A stretch of DNA of 64,000 nt from Hyphomonadaceae bacterium (lineage in GTDB: Bacteria; Pseudomonadota; Alphaproteobacteria; Caulobacterales; Aquidulcibacteraceae), in contig JAEUMP010000020.1 in the NCBI GenBank assembly GCA_016791445.1, forward strand, positions 86,947 through 150,946, read 5' to 3'. The notes under the pieces were generated by a model that had not been told where the DNA came from, ran no database searches, and saw nothing but the letters and a program-made list of their open reading frames with translations. This document shows, piece by piece, positions 1 through 9,018 of the stretch. The stretch's first letter is position 1. Each line of letters opens with the position of its first letter. Made by a program: the position numbers and the translations under genes.

Positions 1-798
1 CGCATATTGAGTCTCCGGCGCGACACAGATGGCGACGTTGGCGCCGAGGGTCCACGGCGTCGTCGTCCACGCAAGCAGATTGACATCGCGCGTCTCGGTG
101 GCGGCGACCACGCCGCGCTTCTTGAGCTCCGCGCCGTCGGCGATGAACTTCACCCAGGCGGAGGGATCATCGACGTCCTCCTTCATGCCTAGCGAGACTT
201 CGTGGTCCGCGAGCGAGGTGTTGCACCGCGGGCAGTGCATTGTGGTCTTGTAGTCCTTGTAGAAAAGCCCTCGATCCCAGAGGTTCTTCAAGATCCACCA
301 CTCGGTTTCGATATAGCTGTTGTGATACGTCACATAGGCCCGATCGAAGTCGACCCAGAAGCCGATGCGCTCGGTGAGGCTCACCCAGTCCTTGATGTAG
401 GTGAAGACGCTTTCGCGGCACTTCTCGTTGAAGGCGGCGATGCCGTACTTCTCGATGTCCTGCTTAGACTTCGAGCCGATCTGCTTCTCGACCTCCAATT
501 CCACCGGAAGACCGTGCGTGTCCCAGCCGGCGCGGCGGTCCACCTGATGGCCCTGCATGGTCTTGAAGCGGCAATAGACGTCCTTCACCGTCCGCGCAGA
601 GACGTGGTGGATGCCGGGGCGCCCGTTCGCCGTCGGCGGCCCTTCGAAGAACACGTATGGCTTCTTGCCCGGCTTCGAGCGGGCCATGGCCTTCTTCTGG
701 ATGTCGGCGGCGCGCCAGTAATCGAGAATGCCCTGCTCCAGCACCGGAAAGGCCGGCGCTGCGGGAACGTCTTCGAAGAGCGCGGAATCGCGGGTCAT
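1..798 (-). CDS. ileS: Isoleucyl-tRNA synthetase, N-terminal part (IleRS2-like)
   Basis: Charges tRNA-Ile with isoleucine in the cytoplasm. The 266 codons visible start at ATG 798 and run off the window edge, so this is the N-terminal third of a roughly 1,000-residue class I synthetase. Residues 47-66 hold the nucleotide-binding segment GPPTANGRPGIHHV, followed by GWDTHGLPVELEVEK near residue 90, both typical of the eukaryote-like (type 2) IleRS. The class I signature, usually HxGH, reads G-I-H-H here (residues 62-65). A Cys pair in HCPRCNT marks the region before the editing domain. The gene is divergent from cysH. Identity is secure; the subtype is inferred from motifs. Confidence 0.95.
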   Translation of the reverse strand, partial: MTRDSALFEDVPAAPAFPVLEQGILDYWRAADIQKKAMARSKPGKKPYVFFEGPPTANGRPGIHHVSARTVKDVYCRFKTMQGHQVDRRAGWDTHGLPVELEVEKQIGSKSKQDIEKYGIAAFNEKCRESVFTYIKDWVSLTERIGFWVDFDRAYVTYHNSYIETEWWILKNLWDRGLFYKDYKTTMHCPRCNTSLADHEVSLGMKEDVDDPSAWVKFIADGAELKKRGVVAATETRDVNLLAWTTTPWTLGANVAICVAPETQYA

Positions 799-951
799 GT
801 TATCGGCCTGTGGGGGTTGAGGGGCGTCTTATGGCGTGCGCCGCCCGCCTGGGGCAAGGAGCCATGCATTTCAGGAAAGGGCGGCTTCATGGACGGATAA
901 GGGGCCGCCTCTGCGTCCCGGCGCGGGGTCCGACTACCTGTTTCGGGCACC

Positions 952-1674
952 ATGGTCGTCCCCCTCACCCCCGCCCTCGCCGACAAGGTCGCCCGGACCG
1001 AAGCTCTTCTCGCCGAGGCCGCAGCGCTCGGCGACGTGGCGCTGGCGTCGAGCCTTTCGGCCGAAGACATGGTGCTGACCGCGCTCATCGCGAAGGCCGC
1101 GCTGCCCATTTCCGTATTCGCCATCGATACCGGACGCCTCCATGAGGAGACCGTCGCGCTGATCCCCGCGGCGCGCGAGAAGCTCGGCGTCGAGATCGAG
1201 GTGTTCCACCCGATCGCGCGGGACGTCGCGACCTATGTCCGCGAGAACGGCGCCAACGCGTTCTATGAGAGCCTCGAACTCCGCAAGGCGTGCTGCCACA
1301 TCCGCAAGGTCGAGCCGCTGGAGCGCGCACTGAAGGGCAAGCGCGGCTGGATCACCGGCCAGCGCCGAGACCAGGCCGTCACCCGCACCGAACTCGCTGA
1401 GCGCGAGCACGACGCGGCGCGCGGCATCGAGAAGTTCAATCCGCTGGCGGACTGGTCGTGGGAGGACGTGCTTGCATACGCCGCCGCCTTCGACGTGCCG
1501 ATCAACCCGCTGCATGCGCGCGGCTACATCTCCATCGGCTGCGATCCCTGCACGCGGGCCATCCTCCCTGGCGAGGATCCGCGCGCGGGGCGCTGGTGGT
1601 GGGAAAACTCCGACAGCAAGGAATGCGGCCTGCACCTCTCGCCGCTGCCGACCCGATCCAGAGCGCCTGCATGA
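952..1674 (+). CDS. cysH: Assimilatory adenylyl-sulfate (APS) reductase
   Basis: Reduces APS to sulfite with thioredoxin or glutathione as electron donor. The 240-residue protein has a PP-loop-type N-terminal region (SSLSAEDMVL, about 33-43). It also has the Fe-S cysteine set that separates APS reductases from cluster-free PAPS reductases: Cys114-Cys115 and Cys197/Cys200. Catalytic Cys225 lies in KECGLH near the C-terminus. The stop overlaps the cysD start (ATGA at 1671-1674), so the genes are likely co-translated. No strong ribosome site precedes ATG 952, so a slightly different start is possible. APS specificity fits the lack of an APS-kinase domain on the CysN encoded downstream. Confidence 0.93.
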   Translation: MVVPLTPALADKVARTEALLAEAAALGDVALASSLSAEDMVLTALIAKAALPISVFAIDTGRLHEETVALIPAAREKLGVEIEVFHPIARDVATYVRENGANAFYESLELRKACCHIRKVEPLERALKGKRGWITGQRRDQAVTRTELAEREHDAARGIEKFNPLADWSWEDVLAYAAAFDVPINPLHARGYISIGCDPCTRAILPGEDPRAGRWWWENSDSKECGLHLSPLPTRSRAPA

Positions 1675-2591
1675 CCGTCACCGCGAAAGCCGCCTCGGCG
1701 CTCTCCCATCTCGACCGTCTGGAGTCGGAAGCGATCCACATCCTGCGGGAAGTGGCCGCCGCCTTCGATCGCCCGGCGCTGCTGTTTTCCGGCGGCAAGG
1801 ACAGCGCCGTGCTGCTCCGGCTGGCGGAGAAGGCGTTCCGGCCCGAGCCGCTGCCGTTTCCGCTGCTGCACGTCGATACGGGCCACAATTTTCCGGAAGT
1901 CATCGCCTTCCGTGACCAGCGCGCGGCGGAGCTCGGCGAACGTCTCATCGTCGCGAAGGTGGAGGACTCCATCGCGCGCGGCACGGTGCGCCTGCGCAAG
2001 GAAACCGACAGCCGCAACGCCGCCCAGGCCGTGACGCTGCTTGAAGCCATCGCCGAGCACCAGTTCGATGCGCTCCTCGGCGGCGCGCGGCGCGACGAGG
2101 AGAAGGCGCGCGCGAAGGAGCGCATCTTCTCGCACCGCGACGAATTCGGGCAATGGAATCCGAAAGCCCAGCGCCCCGAACTCTGGAGTCTGTACAACAC
2201 GCGCCTGCATCCCGGCGAGAACATGCGTGTCTTCCCGCTCTCCAACTGGACCGAGCGGGACATCTGGACCTACATCCACCGCGAGCGAATGGCGCTGCCA
2301 TCGCTATACTACGCGCACGAGCGCGAGATCGTGCGGCGCGGCGAATTGCTGATGCCGGTGACGGAGATCACGCCGGCCGGCGAGAACGACAGTGTGGAGC
2401 GCGTCAGCGTACGCTTCCGCACGGTCGGCGACATCACCTGCACGGCGCCGGTGGCGAGCGTGGCGCGTAACCCGCTCCAAATCATCGCCGAAACCGAATT
2501 CGCCGATCTTTCGGAACGCGGCGCGACGCGCATGGACGACCAGGCATCGGAAGCGTCCATGGAGCGGCGCAAGAAGGAAGGCTACTTCTGA
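1671..2591 (+). CDS. cysD: Sulfate adenylyltransferase small subunit
   Basis: Catalytic subunit of ATP sulfurylase; with CysN it makes APS from sulfate and ATP. The 306-residue protein has the PP-loop SGGKDSAVLL (about 40-49), HVDTGHNFPEV and the DALLGGARRDEEKARAKER segment usual for CysD, and ends in the family-typical KKEGYF. The start at 1671 was chosen over an upstream in-frame extension because it overlaps the cysH stop by 4 nt and gives the normal length. The stop again overlaps the next gene, cysN, by one base (2591). Confidence 0.96.
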   Translation: MTVTAKAASALSHLDRLESEAIHILREVAAAFDRPALLFSGGKDSAVLLRLAEKAFRPEPLPFPLLHVDTGHNFPEVIAFRDQRAAELGERLIVAKVEDSIARGTVRLRKETDSRNAAQAVTLLEAIAEHQFDALLGGARRDEEKARAKERIFSHRDEFGQWNPKAQRPELWSLYNTRLHPGENMRVFPLSNWTERDIWTYIHRERMALPSLYYAHEREIVRRGELLMPVTEITPAGENDSVERVSVRFRTVGDITCTAPVASVARNPLQIIAETEFADLSERGATRMDDQASEASMERRKKEGYF

Positions 2592-3916
2592 TGTTCGACG
2601 GATCTCCCGCCGAGGGCCGCGATGTCCTGCGCTTCATGACGGCGGGCAGCGTCGACGACGGCAAGTCCACGCTGATCGGCCGACTGCTCTACGATTCCAA
2701 AGGCCTGATGCGCGACCAGATCGCGGCGATCTCCAAGGCCAAGCACGCGCGCGCGGACGAGGGCGAGATCGACCTCGCGCTTGTGACCGACGGCCTCGAG
2801 TCCGAGCGTGAGCAAGGCATCACCATCGACGTCGCCTACCGCTATTTCTCCACGCCCAAGCGCGCCTTCGTCATCGCCGATGCGCCGGGGCACGAGCAAT
2901 ATACGCGCAACATGGTCACTGCCGCTTCCACGGCGGAAGTGGCGATCATCCTGATCGATGCGAGCCGCATCATTGGCAAGGGCCTCAAGAGCCAGACGCG
3001 CCGGCACGCCGCCATCGCCAAGCTGATGGGCCTCGACGTCATCGTCGCCGTGAACAAGATGGACCTGCTCGACTGGTCGCGTGCGGCGTTCGAGGAGATC
3101 CGCGAGGGCTTCGAGCGCATTGCGCGCACGCTGGACCTTCAGCCGCTCGCCTATGTGCCGATCTCGGCGAAATCCGGCGACAATGTCGCGCGGCGCGGCG
3201 CGGCCGATTGGTATCAGGGACCGCCGCTGCTGGACATTCTCGAATCCGCGCCACCGCGCGAAACGAAGCTGACGGCGGCCTTCCGCTTTCCGATCCAGCG
3301 CGTCGCGCGCTGGGGCGAGACCGATCCCGGTGCGCGTCGCGGCTATGCGGGGCGCGTGGAAAGCGGATTTGTGAAGGTGGGCGACACGGTCACGGCGGCG
3401 CCGTCGCTCCTGCCCGCCATCGTCCGCGAAATCCGAACGTTCGACGGCGCGCTCGATGCGGCGGTCACCGGGCAGTCGGTGACGCTCGTGCTCGATCGCG
3501 ACCTCGACCTCGCGCGCGGCGACACGCTCGCTTCAGCCGACGTGCAGACCGCCAAGAGCGTGACCGCCGATCTCTGCTGGCTCGACACGCAGGCCTGGCA
3601 GCGCGGGCGACGCTATTTGCTGCGGCAAGGAACCCGCACGACCCATGCGGTGATCGAGCAGATTCATTTCGTGCGCGAAGTCACCGAACTTGCGGCTGTT
3701 TCGGATGCGACGGAGCTGAAGCTCAACGACATCGCCTCCGTGCGGGTGAAGGCGCTCGATGCCCTCATCGCCGACCGCTTCGACGACGCGCCGGCCACGG
3801 GCGCATTCGTCCTGATTGATCCCGTCACGCACCAGACGGCGGCGGCGGGCATGATCCGCGAAGCACACGATCCGCAGCCGCGCGGGCCGCTTGCGGAAGA
3901 GAGCTACGAGATCTGA
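2591..3916 (+). CDS. cysN: Sulfate adenylyltransferase GTPase subunit
   Basis: Regulatory GTPase subunit of ATP sulfurylase, coupling GTP hydrolysis to APS formation. The 441-residue protein is EF-Tu-like: P-loop GSVDDGKSTLIGRLL near residue 18, G3 motif DAPGHEQYTRNM near residue 97 and G4 NKMDLLDW near residue 155, followed by two beta-barrel domains. It stops without a C-terminal APS kinase (CysC) domain, unlike the bifunctional CysNC of many alphaproteobacteria. It is the last gene of a fully overlapping cysH-cysD-cysN operon and converges with the sulfate transporter operon across a 134-bp gap in which only a weak TCCGG/CCGGA hairpin is visible. Confidence 0.96.
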   Translation: MFDGSPAEGRDVLRFMTAGSVDDGKSTLIGRLLYDSKGLMRDQIAAISKAKHARADEGEIDLALVTDGLESEREQGITIDVAYRYFSTPKRAFVIADAPGHEQYTRNMVTAASTAEVAIILIDASRIIGKGLKSQTRRHAAIAKLMGLDVIVAVNKMDLLDWSRAAFEEIREGFERIARTLDLQPLAYVPISAKSGDNVARRGAADWYQGPPLLDILESAPPRETKLTAAFRFPIQRVARWGETDPGARRGYAGRVESGFVKVGDTVTAAPSLLPAIVREIRTFDGALDAAVTGQSVTLVLDRDLDLARGDTLASADVQTAKSVTADLCWLDTQAWQRGRRYLLRQGTRTTHAVIEQIHFVREVTELAAVSDATELKLNDIASVRVKALDALIADRFDDAPATGAFVLIDPVTHQTAAAGMIREAHDPQPRGPLAEESYEI

Positions 3917-4050
3917 ATCGGCAATTTCCGGAAACCTGCCGGACCGCGTCATTTCAATTGGCGCTCTCCGTCATGCTGGAGTCAGGAGACCGGCGCTTCG
4001 CACACAGCGATCAAACGCAGCGTTCAAAGTACCACGATTATCAAAAAGCG

Positions 4051-5088
4051 CTACCAGACGCGTGCCTCGCGCGGGCGCAACGACACGCGTTCCCCCGGCT
4101 TGAGCGTCTGCGCGAGATCGTGCGGCACCCGGATTTCGAGCGCATCGCCATTGTCGAGGCGGCAATCGAGACGCGCGCTCGCGCCGGCCGACACCACATC
4201 TCCCAGGGTCGCCTTCAGCCCCTCACTCTCTCCCCGCGCCACGTCGAACGCGTCTGGGCGCACATGGGCGACGCCGGCGCCCGCCGTCCTCCGCGAGCCG
4301 CCCAGCAATGTCACGCGCGCGCCGCCGATCAGGGCCGCTCCATCGACGATCTCGCAGGGCAGCTTCACCACATCGCCGAGAAACTCGAAAACGAACGGCG
4401 TCGCCGGCTGGTGATAGAGTTCTTCGGGCGTGCCCACCTGTTCGAGCGCGCCATCCTTCAAGAGCGCCACGCGGTCGGCAAGTTCGAGCGCTTCTTCCTG
4501 GTCGTGTGTGACGAAAATCGTAGTGAGACCCGTGCGCTCGTGGATCTGGCGCAACCAGCGGCGCAGCTCCCGCCGCACCTTCGCGTCAAGCGCGCCGAAG
4601 GGCTCGTCAAGCAAAAGGATGCGCGGCTCGATGGCGAGCGCGCGCGCGAGCGCGACACGTTGGCGTTGTCCGCCCGAAAGCTGGGAAGGATAGCGACCGC
4701 CGAGCCCTTCCAGCTGGACGAGCGCAAGCAATTCTTCCACCCGCGCCTTGATGACGGCGGCGCTGGGCTTTTCCTTGCCGCGCTTCGCCTTGAGTCCGAA
4801 CGCCACGTTCTGCGCGGCCGTCATGTGCCGGAACAGCGCGTAGTGCTGGAATACGAGCCCGATGCGACGGTCGCGCACCTTCTGCGCCAGAAGATTTTCG
4901 CCCTGAAACCGGATCGAGCCCGAATCCGGCAGTTCAAGGCCTGCGATGCAGCGCAGCAGCGTCGTCTTTCCCGAGCCCGACGGGCCGAGCAGGGCAATGA
5001 ACTCGCTGTCCTCGGCGCGCAGGGAAACGCTGTTAAGGGCGGGAAACTTCCCGAAGGTCTTCCGCAGGTGGTCGATCTCGAGCGGCAT
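4051..5088 (-). CDS. cysA: Sulfate/thiosulfate ABC transporter ATP-binding protein
   Basis: Energises sulfate/thiosulfate import through CysT/CysW. The 345-residue protein has Walker [12 protein letters not shown] (about 36-46), ABC signature [14 protein letters not shown], Walker [13 protein letters not shown], the H-loop THDQEEA, and a C-terminal TOBE-like domain. ATG 5088 ([13 protein letters not shown]) was chosen because it gives the standard CysA N-terminus 8 nt after the cysW stop; a longer reading frame upstream lies inside cysW. It is the last gene of cysT-cysW-cysA. Confidence 0.95.
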   Translation of the reverse strand: MPLEIDHLRKTFGKFPALNSVSLRAEDSEFIALLGPSGSGKTTLLRCIAGLELPDSGSIRFQGENLLAQKVRDRRIGLVFQHYALFRHMTAAQNVAFGLKAKRGKEKPSAAVIKARVEELLALVQLEGLGGRYPSQLSGGQRQRVALARALAIEPRILLLDEPFGALDAKVRRELRRWLRQIHERTGLTTIFVTHDQEEALELADRVALLKDGALEQVGTPEELYHQPATPFVFEFLGDVVKLPCEIVDGAALIGGARVTLLGGSRRTAGAGVAHVRPDAFDVARGESEGLKATLGDVVSAGASARLDCRLDNGDALEIRVPHDLAQTLKPGERVSLRPREARVW

Positions 5089-5096
5089 GGGTGTGA

Positions 5097-5951
5097 TCAG
5101 GTCCTGTCGGCCGCAGCGAGTTCGGCTTCGAAGCGGGATTCTAGCACGGCCCGCACCGCCAGTGTGACGAGCGCGAAAAGCGCCAACAGCGAGGCGATCG
5201 CGAAAGCGGCGACGAAGTTGTACTCGTTGTAGAGGATTTCCACATGCAGCGGCATGGTGGATGTCTGCCCTCGGATGTGGCCCGAGACCACGGAAACTGC
5301 GCCGAATTCTCCCATAGCGCGGGCGGTGCACAGCAGGACGCCGAAGGTCAGCGCCCACTTCACGTTCGGCAGTGTCACGAGGAAGAATGTGCGCCACGGC
5401 CCGGCGCCCAGCGTCGCGGCGGCGGCTTCCTCATCGGTTCCCTGCTGTTGCATCAACGGGATCAATTCGCGCGCCACATAGGGAAACGTCACCAGCGTCG
5501 TCGCCAGCACGATGCCCGGCACGGCGAAGATGATTTCGATGCCGCGCTCGGCGAAGAATGGCCCGAACCAACCGTGGACGCTGTAGAGCAAAACGTAGAC
5601 GAGCCCGGCGATCACCGGTGAGACCGACAACGGCAGATCTATGAGCGTCGTCAGGAAACTCTTGCCGACGAACTCGAACTTGGTGATCGCCCACGCTGCA
5701 GTGAGGCCGAAGACGGTGTTCAACGGGACGGAGATGGCCGTCACGAGGAGCGTCAACTGGATCGCCGACAGCGCGGCCGGCTCATTGAATGACGCGAAAA
5801 AGGCCGCCTCACCCTTGCGCAGCGCCTCGACGAACACCGCAAGCAAAGGCAGCGCGAGCACGACGACCACATAGGCGAGCGCCACGGTGATCAGCGTCCA
5901 CTTTAACCACGCGGGATCGCGTGTCGGCGCGGCGGGCGATCGCGCGGTCAT
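5097..5951 (-). CDS. cysW: Sulfate ABC transporter permease CysW
   Basis: One of the two inner-membrane permease subunits of the sulfate importer. The 284-residue protein has about six hydrophobic segments starting near residue 17. The EAA loop, which contacts the ATPase CysA, is at [22 protein letters not shown] (about 177-198). The start codon overlaps the cysT stop by 4 nt (5948-5951). No periplasmic sulfate-binding protein gene (sbp or cysP) is seen in the window, so it must lie elsewhere. Confidence 0.94.
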   Translation of the reverse strand: MTARSPAAPTRDPAWLKWTLITVALAYVVVVLALPLLAVFVEALRKGEAAFFASFNEPAALSAIQLTLLVTAISVPLNTVFGLTAAWAITKFEFVGKSFLTTLIDLPLSVSPVIAGLVYVLLYSVHGWFGPFFAERGIEIIFAVPGIVLATTLVTFPYVARELIPLMQQQGTDEEAAAATLGAGPWRTFFLVTLPNVKWALTFGVLLCTARAMGEFGAVSVVSGHIRGQTSTMPLHVEILYNEYNFVAAFAIASLLALFALVTLAVRAVLESRFEAELAAADRT

Positions 5952-6817
5952 GCGCCGCCTCTGCGGATCATGAAGGCGTGGAGCGCATTGAGCGCAAAGA
6001 GAAGCGCAAAGGAGATCACGAGCATGGCAAGGCCGATGGCGGCCGCGCCCGCATAGTCGAACTCCTCCAGCCGGATGATGATGAGCAGCGGCGCGATTTC
6101 GGACACCATCGGCAAGTTGCCGGCGATGAAGATCACCGAGCCATACTCCCCGACAGCGCGCGCGAAGGCGAGCGAGAACCCGGTCAGCATCGCCGGCGCA
6201 ATCGAGGGCCAGATCACCTGCGCAATCGTGCGCCAGCGTGACGCGCCGAGCGTGGCAGCCGCTTCCTCCACCTCGCGTTCGAGATCGGCCAGCACCGGCT
6301 GCACGGCGCGAACGACGAATGGAAAGCCGATGAATACAAGGGCGATCATCACGCCGATGGGCGTGTAGGCGATGCGGATGTCGTGTGCGCCGAAGGCCGC
6401 GCCGAGAATGCCGTTCGGTGCATAGATGGAGGCGAGCGCGATGCCGGCGACGGCGGTCGGCAACGCAAAAGGCAGATCGACGAAGGCATCGACCACGCGC
6501 TTGCCGGGAAACTCATAGCGTACCAACGCCCACGCCACGATCGTGCCGAAGACCGCGTTCACGGCCGCAGCAACCGCCGCCGCCCCGAAACTCAGCCGGA
6601 GCGCCGCCACAGTGCGCTCCGACGACACGGCGCGCCACACGCCGTCAATGCCGATCTCCCACGGGCGCAAGACCAGCGCCGCGAGCGGGATCAGCACGAT
6701 GAGGCTCATATAGACCGCGACGAAGCCGAAGGACGGCCAGAAGCCGCCCAGCGCGCTCGGTTCGCGGAAGCGCCAGCGCTTCGCCGCACCTGCCGGGGAC
6801 GCAACCGCGCCAGCCAT
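5948..6817 (-). CDS. cysT: Sulfate ABC transporter permease CysT (CysU)
   Basis: Second permease subunit of the sulfate importer and first gene of the minus-strand cysT-cysW-cysA operon. The 289-residue protein has six predicted membrane segments and the EAA loop [21 protein letters not shown] near residue 195. The 102 bp upstream lie between this gene and the end of the Rrf2-type regulator gene on the same strand, so read-through from that regulator is possible. Confidence 0.94.
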   Translation of the reverse strand: MAGAVASPAGAAKRWRFREPSALGGFWPSFGFVAVYMSLIVLIPLAALVLRPWEIGIDGVWRAVSSERTVAALRLSFGAAAVAAAVNAVFGTIVAWALVRYEFPGKRVVDAFVDLPFALPTAVAGIALASIYAPNGILGAAFGAHDIRIAYTPIGVMIALVFIGFPFVVRAVQPVLADLEREVEEAAATLGASRWRTIAQVIWPSIAPAMLTGFSLAFARAVGEYGSVIFIAGNLPMVSEIAPLLIIIRLEEFDYAGAAAIGLAMLVISFALLFALNALHAFMIRRGGA

Positions 6818-6919
6818 GCTCAGGCGCGACCTGATCGATGGACGTCGGTACCGGGCAAGGAAGCGCCTCCGTGGCGTCGATGCGCCGTCGCATCGCTAGT
6901 CATCATGGAAGACAGGGCC

Positions 6920-7375
6920 TCACAACGGCGAGGCGCTTGTCCGTTCCGTAAGTCCGTCTAACGGCAAATTCACGGCGCTCGCCAGCGTGGTGCGTTCAAG
7001 AATTGCGGCGGTGGAATCGCGCACCTCGATGAGGACGTGGCGCAGCGCACAGGTCGCCTCGTCCGGACAATCATCGCAGCGCTGGTAGGCGGTGCGGCTG
7101 GCGCAGGGCGCGAGCGCGAGCGGGCCGTCCGAAATCCGGATCACCTCGGCGAAGGAAATCTCCTCGGGCTTGCGCGCGAGGGCGTAACCGCCGTGCTTGC
7201 CGCGGTGACTGACCACGAGTCCGCTGCGCTTCAGTTCGATGAGGATGTTCTCGAGGAAGCGGCGGGGGATGTCCTGGCGTGTCGCGATGTCGGCGATGAA
7301 GACCGGCCGCCCCGGCTCCTGACGGGCGAGGTCGAGCATGGCGCGCAGGGCGTATTTGGCCTTCAGGGTCAGCAT
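6920..7375 (-). CDS. Rrf2-family transcriptional regulator with a cysteine cluster
   Basis: A 151-residue winged-helix regulator starting MLTLKAKYALRAM, the usual Rrf2/IscR/CymR opening, with the RGKHGGY wing near residue 57. A four-cysteine cluster (CASRTAYQRCDDCPDEATC, about 92-110) resembles the Fe-S ligand loop of IscR/NsrR, although the spacing differs. It lies directly upstream of the sulfate transporter operon on the same strand and close to the cysHDN operon, so a role in sulfur-assimilation control is a reasonable inference. It is also divergent from the luxI gene. ATG 7375 was chosen for its match to the family N-terminus; an extension to 7420 is possible. Confidence 0.88.
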   Translation of the reverse strand: MLTLKAKYALRAMLDLARQEPGRPVFIADIATRQDIPRRFLENILIELKRSGLVVSHRGKHGGYALARKPEEISFAEVIRISDGPLALAPCASRTAYQRCDDCPDEATCALRHVLIEVRDSTAAILERTTLASAVNLPLDGLTERTSASPL

Positions 7376-7443
7376 GGGGGCCGTTTCCTTCCGCGCCGAC
7401 CGGGAAATAGCAAGCGACACAGCTTATGGTTGTGTTTTTCCAT

Positions 7444-7464
7444 GGTTCGCCTTATTGGGGAACC
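7444..7464. promoter_or_regulatory. Imperfect palindrome just upstream of luxI
   Basis: The 21 bp contain arms GGTTCGCC and GGGGAACC around TTATT. Seven of eight outer pairs match. It ends one base before the GGGAGG ribosome site of the acyl-homoserine-lactone synthase gene, in the gap it shares with the divergent Rrf2 gene. Its size resembles a lux box, but the sequence is not the classical one. Confidence 0.35.
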
Positions 7465-7476
7465 GGGAGGCCGGAC

Positions 7477-8106
7477 GTGCTTGCGCACATCGCCAATGTG
7501 ACCAACTTCGATCACTACGCCCGGGAGCTGGACGCCATGCACCGGCACCGGCGGCGCATCTTCGTCGATCTTCTGGGCTGGAGAGCGCTCGACGGGCCGG
7601 AAGAGCGCGAGGCGGACGCCTTCGATGGGCCGGATGCGACCTACATCCTCGTCCTCGATGAGGACGGCGTCTACCGCGCCTCCGCAAGGCTGTTGCCGAC
7701 GACCGGCGCCCACATGATGGCCGAACTCTTCCGGGCGTTCGTCGATGGGCCGCCGCCGCGTGGGCCCGACATCCACGAGTGGTCCCGCCACTGCCCGGGG
7801 GACCCCGCCTGGCCGGCGGCGATCAACGAAGCGGCGCGACTGGCGCTGCACATGGGCGTGCTCGCCTACGCGCTCGAACGCGGCGTGCGCGCCTTCACCG
7901 CGGTGATGGACCGAGGGCTCCTCCGTCGCGCCCGGAGCTATGGCTGGGACTGCACGCCGCTCGGCCCGCCGCGCGCTTACGGCGAGGGCGAGGCGATCGC
8001 CGTCCTCAATCCCGTTCGTGCAACCCATCTCGACATGCTGCGCGCGCGCGCCGGCGTCACGGGGTCCGTCCTCGTCGCCCGCGGCGACGGGGCGCGCGCC
8101 GCATGA
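7477..8106 (+). CDS. LuxI-type acyl-homoserine-lactone synthase
   Basis: Makes N-acyl-homoserine-lactone signals from S-adenosylmethionine and an acyl donor. GTG 7477 was chosen because GGGAGG (7465-7470) lies 6 nt upstream and it gives 209 residues, the family norm. All invariant LuxI positions appear: Arg25, Phe29, Trp35 (RRRIFVDLLGW), Asp47 and Asp50, Arg71 (SARLLPTT), Glu101 and Arg104 (EWSRH). No LuxR gene is in the window, so the cognate receptor must be elsewhere or unusual. The stop overlaps the start of a PhyH-like gene (ATGA at 8103-8106), suggesting a coupled product. The acyl chain used cannot be read from sequence. Confidence 0.9.
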   Translation: MLAHIANVTNFDHYARELDAMHRHRRRIFVDLLGWRALDGPEEREADAFDGPDATYILVLDEDGVYRASARLLPTTGAHMMAELFRAFVDGPPPRGPDIHEWSRHCPGDPAWPAAINEAARLALHMGVLAYALERGVRAFTAVMDRGLLRRARSYGWDCTPLGPPRAYGEGEAIAVLNPVRATHLDMLRARAGVTGSVLVARGDGARAA

Positions 8107-8978
8107 CGCCGCTGCCGTATCTGGACCGCGCGGACGGTGCAGACGCGGTGACGGCCGCGCTTCGATCTTCCGGCGCCTGCATCGTCTGCGACGCGCTCGA
8201 TCCGATGGCGCGGCTGTCCCTCGAAGCGGACCTCGCACCCTGGTTCGATGCGGCGCCGTGCGGCGAGGGCCCCTTCTTCGGAGTCCGGACGAAGAGATTC
8301 AGCGCGCTCTTCGCCAAGGCGCCGCGCACCGCGCGCCTCGCGCTCGACGATCTCGTGCTGCCTGTCGCCGAGTCGGCGCTCGGCGCGGGCGGCCCCTTCT
8401 GCGACCGCATCCAGCTCAATCTCACGCAGGCCATCGGCATCGGCGCCGGCGAACCAGCGCAACACCTGCACCGAGACGACGACTTCTTTCCGTTCGCCCA
8501 TGGCGACGCCGATCTGATGATCAACGCCCTGTGGACGCTCGACTCCTTCACCGCCGCCAACGGCGCCACGCAGATCGCACCCGGCAGTCATCAGTGGGAT
8601 CGCCGCCGGCGCGCATCGCCCCATGAACTTCTTCCGGCGGAGGCGCCAGCGGGCGCCGTGATCCTCTGGCTCGGGCGCACGCTGCACGGCGGCGGCGCCA
8701 ACACGACTGACGCGACGCGGCGCGGCGTGGTGATGAGCTACAGCGTCGGCTGGCTCGCGCCGGCGGAGAAGCTGCTGCTCTCCATCCCGCCGCACGTGGC
8801 GCGCACGCTGCCGGCGCGCCTGCAGCAACTCATCGGCTACCAGATCCACCGCCCGAATCTCGGCTGGATCGAAGGTCGCGATCCCATTGAATGGCTGCGC
8901 GGCGACATCGGCGAGGTGGCTGCGGCGGGGGACAATCTGACGCCCGCGCAGACGGAACGCATGCGCGCACGCGGTTGA
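8103..8978 (+). CDS. Phytanoyl-CoA dioxygenase (PhyH) family protein
   Basis: A 291-residue Fe(II)/2-oxoglutarate-dependent dioxygenase candidate. The metal-binding HxD (LHRDDDFF, near residue 123) and distal His (TLHGGGAN, near residue 197) are present, and Arg residues follow in TRRG for 2-oxoglutarate binding. It is translationally coupled to luxI, so it may hydroxylate the acyl chain of the signal or its precursor; that is inference from context. From memory, phyH-like genes are found next to luxI/luxR in some sphingomonads, which supports a functional link. Confidence 0.87.
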   Translation: MTPLPYLDRADGADAVTAALRSSGACIVCDALDPMARLSLEADLAPWFDAAPCGEGPFFGVRTKRFSALFAKAPRTARLALDDLVLPVAESALGAGGPFCDRIQLNLTQAIGIGAGEPAQHLHRDDDFFPFAHGDADLMINALWTLDSFTAANGATQIAPGSHQWDRRRRASPHELLPAEAPAGAVILWLGRTLHGGGANTTDATRRGVVMSYSVGWLAPAEKLLLSIPPHVARTLPARLQQLIGYQIHRPNLGWIEGRDPIEWLRGDIGEVAAAGDNLTPAQTERMRARG

Positions 8979-9018
8979 AGGCGCGAGAAGCCAATAGTTT
9001 GCCTTTCAGCGAAGTTTA

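Noticed and set aside
1458..1670. N-terminal extension of CysD upstream of 1671
   Set aside because: It overlaps cysH by over 200 nt and adds Arg-rich non-conserved residues; ATG 1671 gives the standard CysD N-terminus.
5089..5397. N-terminal extension of CysA
   Set aside because: The extra residues are an out-of-frame reading of cysW; ATG 5088 gives the standard ABC N-terminus.
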